64,000 nt of DNA from Corallococcus silvisoli (GCF_009909145.1 NZ_JAAAPJ010000001.1:806001-870000), one strand, 5' to 3'. Numbered from the stretch's first letter, positions 1-8,517 are shown. The notes: generated from the letters alone by a model not told the origin. Made by a program: numbers and translations.

Positions 1-10
1 CCGGCAGAAC

Positions 11-82
11 CTGTCCCGTCGGGTAGGCCGTGGGCTGTCCAGGCGGACAGGAAGGGGCCTGTCCGGAGGGACAGGGGGAAGA
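11..82. promoter_or_regulatory. three phased 24-bp repeats with an inverted-repeat core
   Basis: Three 24-bp units start at 11, 35 and 59. Each begins CTGTCC, followed by four bases and the opposing half-site. The second and third units have a perfect GGACAG half (35-50 and 59-74); the first has the degenerate GGGTAG (11-26). They end about 130 bases before the GMC oxidoreductase start. Exact 24-bp spacing of a dyad suggests operator sites for a dimeric regulator, but stem-loops at the end of a transcript entering from the left are also possible. No -35/-10 boxes were assigned. Confidence 0.45.
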
Positions 83-210
83 CACCGACCGGGCGGGGAG
101 TGGATCCGCGCCGGTGAACCGCGCAGCATGCGGCCCCCACCCTGGCGGTACCGGCTGGGAATCCAGGCAACATCCGGAAGACGGCGGGGGGCAGTCCGCC
201 AGGAGCGAGC

Positions 211-2559
211 ATGCGCAGGTTGTCGTCCCCATGGAGCGAGCTGGCCTCTCACTACCCGGTGGTCGTCGTGGGTTCGGGCTATGGCGGGGGGATCTCCGCC
301 AGCCGCCTGGCGCGCGCGGGACAGCAGGTCTGCGTGTTGGAGCGCGGCCGGGAATTGCATCCCGGTGAGATGCCGCGCACGCCCACGCAGGCCATGGCCG
401 AGTTCCAGCTCCACTGTGCCCCGGGCCAGGGGGACCTGGACGTGGGCAGCCCCACCGGCCTCATCGAGGTGCACCGCAACGGCGACGTGTCCGTCATCGA
501 CGGCTGCGGTCTGGGCGGCACGTCGCTCATCAACGCGGGCGTGACGATGCGGCCGGATCCGCGCGTGTTCGAGGACCCGCGCTGGCCCGAGGCCCTGCGC
601 GCCGACCTGCACGGACTCCTGGAAGATGGCTTCGCGCACGCGGAGACGATGCTGCGGCCCCTGCCGTACCCGGAGGACCACCCGCCCCTCCAGAAGCTCA
701 AGACGTTCGGCATCTCCGCGGAGAAGCTGGGCGGACGGCTGACGCGGCCGCCGGTGGCGGTGACGTTCGAGGCGGGCGTCAACGCCGCGGGCGTACGGCA
801 GCCGGCCTGTTCGCTGTGCGGCGACTGCGCCACGGGCTGCAACACGGGCGCGAAGAACACCGTCCTGATGAACTACCTGCCGGACGCCCACGCGCACGGG
901 GCCCGCATCTTCACCGAGGTGGCGGTGCGCGCGGTGGTGCCGGACGGCGCGAAGTGGCGCATCTACTACCGCCCCCTCAACACCGGCCGCGAGCGCTTCG
1001 ACGCGCCCGACGCGTGGCTCACCGCCGACCGGGTCATCCTGGCGGCGGGCACCATGGGCACCACCGAAATCCTCCTGCGCTCGCGCGAGCGGGGCCTGCC
1101 GGTGTCGGCGAAGCTGGGCCACCGCTTCAGCAGCAACGGCGACGTGTTGGCCTTTGGCTACAACCTGGACATGCCCGTCCACGGCGTGGGCCACGGTGAG
1201 CACGACCACGCGAAGCGGGACCCGGTGGGCCCCTGCATCGCGGGCGTCATCGACGCGCGCGACACCGCGCGGCTGAACGAGGGGATGATCATCGAGGAGG
1301 GCGTCATCCCCGGCGCGCTCGCCTCGCTGATGCCCGCGGCGCTCGCGGGGGCCGCGGCGATGGTGGGCGAGGACACCGACGAGGGCATCCTGGACTGGGT
1401 CCAGGAGCGGCTGCGCCAGGCGGACAGCCTGGTGCGCGGCCCGGACCACGGCGCGGTGGAGCACACGCAGACGCTGATGGTGATGTCCCACGACGAAGGG
1501 AAGGGCGAGCTGCGGCTGGAGGGCGACCGCGTGCGCCTGCACTGGCCGGATGCCGGACGCGACCCCCAGCTCACCCGCATCGAGGAGCGCCTGCGCCGGG
1601 CCACCGCCGCGCTGGGCGGCACCTTCGTGCGCTACCCGCTCTGGTCGGAAGCCTTTGGCAAGGAGCTGCTGTGCACGCACCCGCTGGGCGGCTGTGTCAT
1701 GGCGGAGCGGGCGGAGGACGGCGTGGTGGACCATGAAGGGCGCGTCTTCTCCGGTGCCTCCGGCCGCGCGGTGCATGAGGGGCTGTACGTGTCCGACGGC
1801 TCGGTGGTGCCGCGCTCGCTGGGCATCAACCCGCTGCTCACCATCTCCGCCGTCGCCGAGCGGGCGTGCGCCCTGATGGCGCGGCGCCATGGCTGGACCA
1901 TCGACTACGCGCCGCTGCCGGAGGCGGACGCCCGTCCGGCCCCCGGGCCCGTGGGGGTTCGCTTCACGGAGACGATGCACGGCTTCGTCTCTGGCGACGT
2001 GGACGCCCCGCACCTCGAGGCCGGAGACCCCGAGCGCGACGACGCCACGCCCCTGCGCTTCATCCTCACCGTGACGGCGGAGGACCTGGACGCGACGCTG
2101 CGCGATGCTCGCCACCCGCTGAAGCTGATGGGGACGGTGACGGCGCCCGTGCTGTCTTCACATCCGCTGGTGGTGACGCGCGGCGAGCTGCGTCTGATGA
2201 CACGCGAGCACGCGCGGCCCGGCGGCCAGCGGATGGAGTACCTGCTGCACCTGCTCAGCGAGTCCGGTGAGCCGTACTACCTGGAGGGCTACAAGGACCT
2301 CTACGACGACCCGGGCCCGGACCTGTGGAAGGACACCACCACGCTGCTCGTCTCCCTGCACCGAGGGGACGGGCCCGACGCGCCGTGCATCGGCCGGGGC
2401 TTCCTGCGGCTGACGGCGGAGGAGTTCGCCCGGCAGCTCACCACCCTGCGCGTGCTCAATGCCCGGGACGGCGGGCAGCGGTTGGAGGCGCTGGGCCGCT
2501 TCGGCGGCTTCTTCTTCGGCGCCCTCTGGGACACCTACGTCCGGCGCGTGGCCGCCTAG
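211..2559 (+). CDS. GMC-family FAD oxidoreductase (cholesterol-oxidase-like) with C-terminal extension
   Basis: An FAD-dependent oxidoreductase of 782 residues, likely acting on a sterol or other alcohol. The dinucleotide fold GSGYGG lies at about residues 22-27, and the C-terminal GMC motif HPLGGC at about 490-495. An unusual cysteine run (C200, C203, C206, C210; pattern CX2CX2CX3C) resembles a ferredoxin motif and is shared, from memory, by one branch of cholesterol-oxidase-like proteins; whether it binds a cluster is unknown. Residues from about 590 to the end form a separate beta-rich domain often found after GMC domains in sterol-active proteins. No signal peptide is seen. The ATG at 211 is chosen because the FAD motif follows at the usual distance. 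The substrate is inference only. Confidence 0.85.
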   Translation: MRRLSSPWSELASHYPVVVVGSGYGGGISASRLARAGQQVCVLERGRELHPGEMPRTPTQAMAEFQLHCAPGQGDLDVGSPTGLIEVHRNGDVSVIDGCGLGGTSLINAGVTMRPDPRVFEDPRWPEALRADLHGLLEDGFAHAETMLRPLPYPEDHPPLQKLKTFGISAEKLGGRLTRPPVAVTFEAGVNAAGVRQPACSLCGDCATGCNTGAKNTVLMNYLPDAHAHGARIFTEVAVRAVVPDGAKWRIYYRPLNTGRERFDAPDAWLTADRVILAAGTMGTTEILLRSRERGLPVSAKLGHRFSSNGDVLAFGYNLDMPVHGVGHGEHDHAKRDPVGPCIAGVIDARDTARLNEGMIIEEGVIPGALASLMPAALAGAAAMVGEDTDEGILDWVQERLRQADSLVRGPDHGAVEHTQTLMVMSHDEGKGELRLEGDRVRLHWPDAGRDPQLTRIEERLRRATAALGGTFVRYPLWSEAFGKELLCTHPLGGCVMAERAEDGVVDHEGRVFSGASGRAVHEGLYVSDGSVVPRSLGINPLLTISAVAERACALMARRHGWTIDYAPLPEADARPAPGPVGVRFTETMHGFVSGDVDAPHLEAGDPERDDATPLRFILTVTAEDLDATLRDARHPLKLMGTVTAPVLSSHPLVVTRGELRLMTREHARPGGQRMEYLLHLLSESGEPYYLEGYKDLYDDPGPDLWKDTTTLLVSLHRGDGPDAPCIGRGFLRLTAEEFARQLTTLRVLNARDGGQRLEALGRFGGFFFGALWDTYVRRVAA

Positions 2560-2660
2560 CAGCCGGGCGGCCGGCGGACAGTGCAGCAGGCCGCGCTCGC
2601 GTGCCCTCCGGGGCGGGCATGGTCACCCTGTTTCCCACCGGGACCGATAGGGAGGACCCC

Positions 2661-3176
2661 ATGGCTGAAGACCGTGATCCGCAGCGCCGCTCGGGCGCGC
2701 CCCAGGACGAGGAGCGTGCGGAGGAGCGGCGCGAGCTGTCCATCGAGGAGCGGCGTGCGCGGCGCAGTGCGATGCGAGCAAGTCAGACGTATGCCCGCTT
2801 CATCGACCACCTCTGCGAACGGGGAGGCATGTCTCCCAGTGTCGCCCAGCAGGCGGCTGTCTCCGTCCTCTGCGGGCTGGAGCAGCGGCTGCACGCGGAG
2901 GAGTCCCACGATTTGGAGGCGCAGCTGCCGCGCAAGCTGACGGAGCTGTTGCATCGCTGTGAGCGCCACGACGCCGAGCCGCGCCCGGAGACGTTCGGCC
3001 GAGACGAGCTGCTCAGCCAGGTGGGGGAAGACCTCGCCCTGCACCCGGACGCGGTGGAGCCGGTGGTGCGGGCGGTGCTGGACGCCGTCCGTCACCAAAT
3101 CAGCGAAGGCGAAGCCGAGGACGTGAGCGCCCATCTGCCGCAGGACATCCGCCATCTTTGGCTGCCGACGATGTGA
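2661..3176 (+). CDS. DUF2267 family protein
   Basis: A 171-residue protein. The ATG at 2661 follows a clear GGGAGGA ribosome-binding site; an upstream extension of the frame overlaps the GMC gene and is unlikely. The first 45 residues are highly charged (runs of E and R) and probably a coiled or disordered linker. The rest (about 46-165) looks like DUF2267, a small helical domain with two similar halves, here around 'FIDHLCERGG' and 'FGRDELLSQVGEDLAL'. The family has no proven function; it is widespread in actinobacteria and myxobacteria, often beside stress genes. It is followed at 42 bases by the acyl-CoA-binding protein gene. Confidence 0.75.
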   Translation: MAEDRDPQRRSGAPQDEERAEERRELSIEERRARRSAMRASQTYARFIDHLCERGGMSPSVAQQAAVSVLCGLEQRLHAEESHDLEAQLPRKLTELLHRCERHDAEPRPETFGRDELLSQVGEDLALHPDAVEPVVRAVLDAVRHQISEGEAEDVSAHLPQDIRHLWLPTM

Positions 3177-3218
3177 GGCCGGCTGTTAAGGTCTCCGGCG
3201 CACCCTGCCGGAGACCCC

Positions 3219-3476
3219 ATGGCCCTCGATGATGACTTCAGCGCCGCCCAGACCCGGGTGAAGACGCTGTCCAAGGCACCCTCGAACGACACGCTGCTGG
3301 AGCTGTATTCCCTCTTCAAGCAGGGCACCGAAGGGGACGTGCAGGGCAAGCGCCCCGGCATGCTCGATGTCAAGGGCCGCGCGAAGTACGACGCGTGGGC
3401 CGGCCGCAAAGGGCTGGCGAAGGACGCCGCGAAGCAGCAGTACGTGGCGCTCGTGGCCCGGCTCCTGCGCGGCTAG
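3219..3476 (+). CDS. acyl-CoA-binding protein (ACBP)
   Basis: A compact 85-residue four-helix protein that binds long-chain acyl-CoA esters in the cytoplasm and buffers or transports them. The diagnostic stretch is present: the 'LLELYSLFKQGTEGDV' helix, the 'GKRPGMLDVKGRAKYDAW' ligand loop with its conserved Tyr, Lys and Trp, and the final 'AKQQYVALV' helix. The length is typical for the family. A separate bacterial ACBP gene is uncommon but regular in myxobacteria, which handle much lipid. It lies five bases before the metallophosphoesterase start, so the two are probably co-transcribed. Confidence 0.9.
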   Translation: MALDDDFSAAQTRVKTLSKAPSNDTLLELYSLFKQGTEGDVQGKRPGMLDVKGRAKYDAWAGRKGLAKDAAKQQYVALVARLLRG

Positions 3477-3481
3477 TCCCC

Positions 3482-4651
3482 ATGCCCCGCTGGCTCAGCA
3501 TGGCGTTGTTCCTCGTACCGGTCACCACGCTGTTGCTGGTGGCCAACGTCTACCTGTACCGCCGCCTCGTGCGGGATGTGAGCACGAGCGTGGCGGTGCG
3601 CCGCGCGGGGTTCGTGCTCTTCGCCGGGGGCTTCATCGGCTCCCTGGGGGCGCGGCTCCTGGGCGCGAGGCTGGACACGGAGGCGGCGCGGGCGACGGGC
3701 CTCCTGCTGCTCATCTGGATGGGGCTGGTGCTCTACCTGCTCCTGTTCACCCTGGTGCTGGACGTAGGCCGGCGCGTCGTCACCCGCGTGCGCAAGGCCC
3801 CGGAGCCGCCGTCACCCGCGCGCCGGGCCTTCCTCGCGCGCGGCGTGGCGGCCGGCGCCACGGTGGCGGGCGCGGCGGTGAGCACCTACGGCACCTGGCG
3901 TGCGTTCCATCCCCCGGAGGTGCTCGACATCCCGGTGCGGCTGCCCCGGCTGCCCAAGGCCCTGGAGGGCTTCACGCTGGTGCAGCTCTCCGACATCCAC
4001 ATTGGCGGGGTGTTGCAGCGCCGCTTCGTGGACGAGATGGTGGCGCGCGTCAACGCGCTCAAGCCGGACCTCATCGCCGTGACGGGGGACCTGGTGGACG
4101 GCTCCGTGCCGGAGCTGGGGCGCTACGTGGCCGGCTTCGGCGCGCTCAAGGCCCGGCACGGCGCGTACTTCATCACCGGCAACCACGACTACTACTCGGG
4201 TGTGGACGCATGGGTGGCGTTCGTCCAGGGGCTGGGCATCACCGTGCTGCGCAACCGCGCCGTCTCCATTGGCGATGCGGGCGCGTCCTTCGACCTGCTC
4301 GGCGTGGACGACTGGAGCGCGTGGAAGCTGGGCGAGCCCGGCTACGACCTGGACGCGGCGATGCGCGGACTGCGGCCGGATCGCGCATCGGTGCTGCTGG
4401 CGCACCAGCCGTCCAACTTCGACGAGGTCGCCCGCCGCGACGTGGGGCTCCAGATCTCCGGGCACACGCACGGCGGTCAGATGTTCCCCGGCAACCTGCT
4501 GGGAGACCTCGTCTGGGGCGAACAGAACGCGGGCCTGAGCCGGATGGGCAACAGCCACATCTACGTCAGCCGCGGCTGCGGCTTCGTGGGGCCGCCCATG
4601 CGCGTCGCCGCGCCCCCTGAAATCGCCCGCATCATCCTGCTGCCGGGCTGA
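3482..4651 (+). CDS. membrane-anchored calcineurin-like metallophosphoesterase
   Basis: A 389-residue protein. Residues 1 to about 105 contain three or four hydrophobic segments. A twin-arginine-like 'RRAFLARG' stretch at about 119 then precedes another hydrophobic helix. The catalytic domain has the metallophosphoesterase motifs in order: DIHIGG (about 171), GDLVDG (about 202), GNHDY (about 234) and GHTHGGQ (about 327), which bind two metals. This layout matches YkuE-like membrane phosphoesterases with the active site probably outside the membrane. The start at ATG 3482 lies five bases after the ACBP stop. The substrate is unknown; some relatives act on UDP-sugars or lipid intermediates. Confidence 0.87.
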   Translation: MPRWLSMALFLVPVTTLLLVANVYLYRRLVRDVSTSVAVRRAGFVLFAGGFIGSLGARLLGARLDTEAARATGLLLLIWMGLVLYLLLFTLVLDVGRRVVTRVRKAPEPPSPARRAFLARGVAAGATVAGAAVSTYGTWRAFHPPEVLDIPVRLPRLPKALEGFTLVQLSDIHIGGVLQRRFVDEMVARVNALKPDLIAVTGDLVDGSVPELGRYVAGFGALKARHGAYFITGNHDYYSGVDAWVAFVQGLGITVLRNRAVSIGDAGASFDLLGVDDWSAWKLGEPGYDLDAAMRGLRPDRASVLLAHQPSNFDEVARRDVGLQISGHTHGGQMFPGNLLGDLVWGEQNAGLSRMGNSHIYVSRGCGFVGPPMRVAAPPEIARIILLPG

Positions 4652-4663
4652 GCGAGACAGGCG

Positions 4664-5089
4664 TCACGGCTTGCGAGGAGCTCCGTCCGACGGAGGCTCC
4701 GCCTCGAGCGGGATTCCCGGACCGGGCCGGGGGCGGCCGTACAGCAGTCCCGAGGCGATGCGCAGCGGCGCGGCCCATGGCGGCTCGTCCCGCACCCGCA
4801 CGTCCTCGCCGCCAACGCGCGCCACCATCCCGTCCGGTGCCACCACGGAGAAGCGCAGGGACCGGCCCAGCGCCGTGCGCAGCGCGGCCATGGTCGTCTC
4901 GTCCTCCTCGGAGAACCCGAGGGGCCCCTCCGGATGGCTGTGGGCCACCTCCACCAGCGAGTCTCGCAGACTCCAGATGGCCTCCCACCGGGCGCGGGAG
5001 TCAGGCAGCGCCACGGGGTCGTCGAACGAGTCGCCCCACAGCACCACGTCTTCCGGCCCGATGAGCAGACACACCTCACGCGTCGACAT
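4664..5089 (-). CDS. JAMM/MPN+ metallopeptidase-like protein
   Basis: A 141-residue protein with an exact JAMM zinc signature H50-S-H52, seven residues, S60, two residues, D63; the partner glutamate may be E13 or E36. JAMM proteins are zinc isopeptidases or peptidases. The start at 5089 is preferred because GGGAGAGG precedes it. A longer form from ATG 5146 would overlap the upstream stop (ATGTCTGA) and add 19 arginine-rich residues. It is the last gene of the TROVE operon and converges on the phosphoesterase gene with 12 bases between them. No ubiquitin-like protein or E1 enzyme is visible nearby, so the substrate is open. It was recognised by motif only. Confidence 0.65.
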   Translation of the reverse strand: MSTREVCLLIGPEDVVLWGDSFDDPVALPDSRARWEAIWSLRDSLVEVAHSHPEGPLGFSEEDETTMAALRTALGRSLRFSVVAPDGMVARVGGEDVRVRDEPPWAAPLRIASGLLYGRPRPGPGIPLEAEPPSDGAPRKP

Positions 5090-5138
5090 GTTCCTCTCCC
5101 TTTCGCGGCGCCCGGGCTGACGCGGGGGGCGCGCGGTT

Positions 5139-6251
5139 TCAGACATGCCGCGTGATGACCAGCGCGTCCGTGTCGATGGCTTCCTTCAGCACCGACGGCA
5201 GGCTCTCCAAAGTCACCGCCGCGTCCGCGCCCGCCAGGCACACACCCGCGTCGCGCACCCGCAGCGTCGCCGCCTCCACCACCGTGACGAAGCGCTCGCC
5301 CATGAAGGTGTAGATGACCTCCAACAGGCCGGAGCCCAGCCGCCGGTGGCTGAGCAGCCGCGCGCCCGCCTTGTCCAGCGCGCGCTCCACCCATGCGCCG
5401 AGCTCTGCCTCCGCGCGCCACCGCTCCCCGGGCGTGAGGCCCTGCCCGCCCCAGGTCTCCAGCGCCCGGGCCGTCTCGCGCGCGGATGCATCCCGCCGCG
5501 TCTCCCACGTCTCCCGTTCCCGGCCCGTCAGCGCCCGGGCCATCTCGCGCGCGGACGCATCCCGCCGCGTCTCCTGTTCCCGGACCGCCAGCGCACGCGC
5601 CGCGTCGCGCGCCTCCGCGTCCCGCCGGGCCTCCTGCTCCGCCTGCATCCTCAGGAAACGCGCGCGCTCATCCGCGAGTCCACGCAGGCACAGTTCCGCC
5701 GCCGCGCGCCCCTCCCGCGCCACGTCGAGCACCCGCGCACGGGCTTCCCTGGGCGCGAAGGGGATGCCGGTGCCGCGCGACGCCGCCTCTAGCACCGCGA
5801 AGCCGAACGCCGCGCGCAGGGATGCTCCCACGCCACGCGCGTCTCCCAGGGGACGGTCCTCCTCCAGCGCGCGGCGCGCGACCTCCTCCGCCTCGCCCTC
5901 GAACTCCACGCCCTCGAAGAGCAGCGTGCCGTCATGCCAGCGGCGCGCCGTCACCGGCGACAGGCGCGGCGGCTCTTCCTCCGGCATCAGCGCCAGGGAC
6001 TCCGCTACCGCGCCCTCGCGCACCAGCCGGGTGCCCCAGAGGTGCCCCCGCACGCGCGGCAGCGACTCCAGGCCTTCGGCCAGGGCCGGCTCGCGCGCGG
6101 TGGCCTGCCGGCCCTTCACCTCGAAGCGCCACCAGCCCGGGGTGACGGGCTGGGTGATGCGCAGGCGGCGTGAAGGCGCGTCCACGGTCCCACCGCCGAA
6201 ATACGGCAGCACCGCCGACTCCACCTTTCCGAGCAGCTTCCGGTAGTCCAC
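5139..6251 (-). CDS. unrecognised protein with internal charged repeats, middle gene of TROVE operon
   Basis: A 370-residue protein starting at a GTG (6251) behind a strong AGGAGG site, 16 bases after the TROVE gene stop. I do not recognise a family. The N-terminal 110 residues are beta-rich (several W and G positions). A middle helical section (about 195-275) carries repeated charged units of the type 'RRDASARE.ARAL', likely coiled coil. The C-terminal 90 residues look like a compact alpha/beta domain ending 'ALVITRHV'. No catalytic motif is evident. Position between a Ro-like RNA-binding protein and a JAMM peptidase suggests a partner or adaptor; that is inference. Confidence 0.7.
   Translation of the reverse strand: MDYRKLLGKVESAVLPYFGGGTVDAPSRRLRITQPVTPGWWRFEVKGRQATAREPALAEGLESLPRVRGHLWGTRLVREGAVAESLALMPEEEPPRLSPVTARRWHDGTLLFEGVEFEGEAEEVARRALEEDRPLGDARGVGASLRAAFGFAVLEAASRGTGIPFAPREARARVLDVAREGRAAAELCLRGLADERARFLRMQAEQEARRDAEARDAARALAVREQETRRDASAREMARALTGRERETWETRRDASARETARALETWGGQGLTPGERWRAEAELGAWVERALDKAGARLLSHRRLGSGLLEVIYTFMGERFVTVVEAATLRVRDAGVCLAGADAAVTLESLPSVLKEAIDTDALVITRHV
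5455..5640 (-). repeat. in-gene tandem repeats coding 'RRDASARE.ARAL' units
   Basis: Near-identical blocks beginning CTCGCGCGCGGA lie at about 5475 and 5544 (69 bases apart), with a more diverged unit about 60 bases further on. Spacings are multiples of three, so they give repeated charged helical units in the protein. Copy number may vary among strains. Confidence 0.6.
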
Positions 6252-6267
6252 GCCCCTGCCTCCTGTT

Positions 6268-8028
6268 TCACGCCGCTTTCAGGAGCGGCGTGCTCATCAC
6301 CCGGTCCACCCAGCCGGACTGGCTGGCCCCCACCGTGCGCGGGGCATCCATCAGCGCCTGGAGCACGCGCGGAACCTGGTAGGGGTCCGCGAACTGCCCC
6401 ACGCTCACCTCGCTGAAGGGGACGCCCAACTGCGTCGCCCCCGAGCGCACCGTGCTGCCGCGCGCCCCCGCGACGCTCACCAGCAGCGCCATGGCCGCCA
6501 CGGTGTAGCCGCACCCGTGGAAGGCCTTGGCGAACTGGTCGCCCGCCTCGCCCGCCTCGTCACCCACCACCATCACCACCAGCTTCGCCTCCGCCGGGAT
6601 GCGCACGCCGGAGCGGTGCAGCGCGTTCACCGCCGCCCCGTGCACCGTGCCGCCGGACGCCTTCAGCCCGGACAGCATGTGCTGCACCGCCGTGCGGTTG
6701 GCCGCCTTGGGCTTGAGCACCGTGCCCATGGTGTCGAACGCCGCCACGTGCAGCTTGTCCAGCGGGAAGCCCGCGAGGATGCGCGACAGCGCCTCCTTGG
6801 ACTGTTCGATGGCGCCCTCCATGGACCCCGACTTGTCGATGAGGAACATCACCCGCACGTCCGACTCCGCCGTCGCCTCCGCCACCGCCTTCTTCGCCGC
6901 GTTGTCGCTCGCCTCCTCCAGCTTGCGGCGCACGTCCTCGCTGCGGACGTTCTTCGCGATGTTCAGCGAGCGCTGATCCGTGGCGTTCGCCACCGCCCGC
7001 TCCCAGCGCGCCTTCACGCCGGGCTCCTGCAACAGGCCCAGCTCCTCCAGCGTGGGCGTCATCAGCCGCAGGTCCCGGTCCGACAACGACGGGAGCAGCG
7101 TCGCCAGGATGGCGGGCGTGAGGCCCACGTCCTTCGGCAGCCGGCCCACGACCTCCTTGTAGGAGAGCCGCTCCAGTTCAATCCACTCGCAGATCTCCGC
7201 CTCGCTCAGGCCGTCGAAGCGCTCGCGCTTCACCAGCGTGAGCCCCTGGAGCCCCACCTGACGGTGGCCGCCGTCGGCCTGCTTCTGCTTCCAGCCGAGC
7301 ACCTCGAAGAAGCCCTGCGACTGGGGCTTGTAGCCGGCCTTGCGCGCCAGCTTCTTCAGGGTCTCCTTGTAGCCGGCCTTCACCAGGCCCTGGAGCATGG
7401 GGAGATTCGCCTCGCGCGCGGCGAGCCACTTCTGCGCCACGCGCTTCCAGCGGCCCAGGGGCGGCTTGCGCGACGCGGGGTCACCGAAGCCCGCGGCGCG
7501 GTTGAGGCGCGCGATTTCAGGCGTCTCCAGCAACTCCGCCACGCGCAGCACCGCCTTGGGCGTGAGCATCCGCGTGGAGCGGCGCACGTAGTGCAGGACC
7601 ATGGCCTCGCCAATGGCGCGGAAGTCGTCGTCGTGGAAGGCCACCTGGCCCTGGCCGTCGCGCACGGGCTGGCCCGCGTGCTCCTGCACCAGCATCAGCG
7701 CGCAGGTGGCCACCTTCAGGTCGCGCCAGTCCGTCTGCGTCAGCGCGTACGACGCGAAGTGCGCCATCAGGGTGGGGTTGAGGCGGTACAGCTCCAGCAA
7801 CTGGCCGTACAGCTTCACCGCCGCGGGCACGAACAGGCCCGGCGACACCTTGCGGCCGCGCGACTGGGCCTTCGCGTCCGCGTTCGCCGCGGCCACCCAG
7901 TTGCCGTTGACGTCCAGGCCGGGGCGGTGGTGCCACAGGTGGGCGGAGCCGCCGAGCACCAGGTCGAGCAGCCGCTCGGCCGGGCCCCGCTGCGTCTCCG
8001 GAAGGGTCGTCTGGGTGCGCGTCGTCAT
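6268..8028 (-). CDS. rsr: TROVE domain / vWA protein (Ro60, Rsr-like)
   Basis: A 586-residue orthologue of Ro60/Rsr, the ring-shaped protein that binds Y RNAs and misfolded non-coding RNAs and in bacteria assists RNA turnover and stress survival. The N-terminal HEAT-like TROVE module (about 30-370) is followed by a von Willebrand A domain with the MIDAS motif 'FLIDKSGSM' at about 393-401, plus the later Thr (in 'SGGTVHG') and Asp (in 'VVGDEAGEAGD') positions. The length is close to known bacterial Rsr proteins. The ATG at 8028 follows a GGGGGA stretch; the frame stays open upstream, but that part lacks family features. It heads a three-gene operon with the repeat protein and the JAMM protein. 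RtcB or RtcA, frequent neighbours elsewhere, are absent. Confidence 0.87.
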   Translation of the reverse strand: MTTRTQTTLPETQRGPAERLLDLVLGGSAHLWHHRPGLDVNGNWVAAANADAKAQSRGRKVSPGLFVPAAVKLYGQLLELYRLNPTLMAHFASYALTQTDWRDLKVATCALMLVQEHAGQPVRDGQGQVAFHDDDFRAIGEAMVLHYVRRSTRMLTPKAVLRVAELLETPEIARLNRAAGFGDPASRKPPLGRWKRVAQKWLAAREANLPMLQGLVKAGYKETLKKLARKAGYKPQSQGFFEVLGWKQKQADGGHRQVGLQGLTLVKRERFDGLSEAEICEWIELERLSYKEVVGRLPKDVGLTPAILATLLPSLSDRDLRLMTPTLEELGLLQEPGVKARWERAVANATDQRSLNIAKNVRSEDVRRKLEEASDNAAKKAVAEATAESDVRVMFLIDKSGSMEGAIEQSKEALSRILAGFPLDKLHVAAFDTMGTVLKPKAANRTAVQHMLSGLKASGGTVHGAAVNALHRSGVRIPAEAKLVVMVVGDEAGEAGDQFAKAFHGCGYTVAAMALLVSVAGARGSTVRSGATQLGVPFSEVSVGQFADPYQVPRVLQALMDAPRTVGASQSGWVDRVMSTPLLKAA

Positions 8029-8517
8029 GGCCGTCGTCCCCCTTTCGGGACGGAGGCATGCCCGGGAGGGGCAGGCCTGGAGGTGGGAGGGAAAAGTGAG
8101 CGCCCGAGTGAGGAAGCCGGAAGGCTGAATCCACAGTTCAGTGCCGGACCGCCGGCGGTCCCCCCGCCTTGCGAGCGGAGGGGTGGAGTCGAACCACGGC
8201 GTGTAGGGCCTCTTCGGCCGGGCGCTCGAAAGCGATGCGCCCCCTGACGCCCCCTTGTCGGGATTCCTGACGGCGCATTTCCGGGCCTCTTTCCGGACGT
8301 TTGGCGCCTCGTGTCCCGCCTCTTTGGAGAAGACCCGGTGCGTCATCCACGGGGAGGGAAAAAGGCGCGTCAGGAAATACGAGGGGGCCGCGTCGAGGGT
8401 TCCCGTAACCATCGGAGGCTGTCCGCGGATGCCAACGTGGTACCTTGCCGCGCCACATCCCCGTAACCCAACTTCCCGGGATGACGGCCGTCCCGGGGCA
8501 GCCTCCAGGGCCTTCCG
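8029..8517. other. 489-base intergenic region between divergent rsr and sigma-factor genes
   Basis: No credible protein gene is seen. It holds a perfect 16-base palindrome GGACCGCCGGCGGTCC at 8146-8161 and a run of hairpins on the minus strand at 8183-8242 (described separately). Around 8340-8460 it probably holds the promoters for the divergent sigma-factor gene. Confidence 0.5.
8176..8245 (-). ncRNA. candidate Y-RNA-like element with a tRNA T-arm mimic
   Basis: On the minus strand, 150 bases before the TROVE gene, three hairpins follow one another. They are a nine-pair stem with one bulge (8220-8242), a GGCC/GGCC stem (8207-8219), and a GTGG/CCAC stem with loop TTCGACT (8183-8197). The last matches the tRNA T-arm consensus GGTTCGANTCC. 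Bacterial Y RNAs and YrlA RNAs are often encoded beside rsr and carry a tRNA-like module. The closing stem is weak in my hand fold (only AGGG/CCCU), and no promoter or terminator was assigned, so this is a hypothesis. Confidence 0.3.

Noticed and set aside
5089..5146. Start of the JAMM gene at ATG 5146
   Set aside because: Though it overlaps the upstream stop in a coupling pattern, no ribosome-binding site precedes it, while ATG 5089 has GGGAGAGG; kept only as an alternative.
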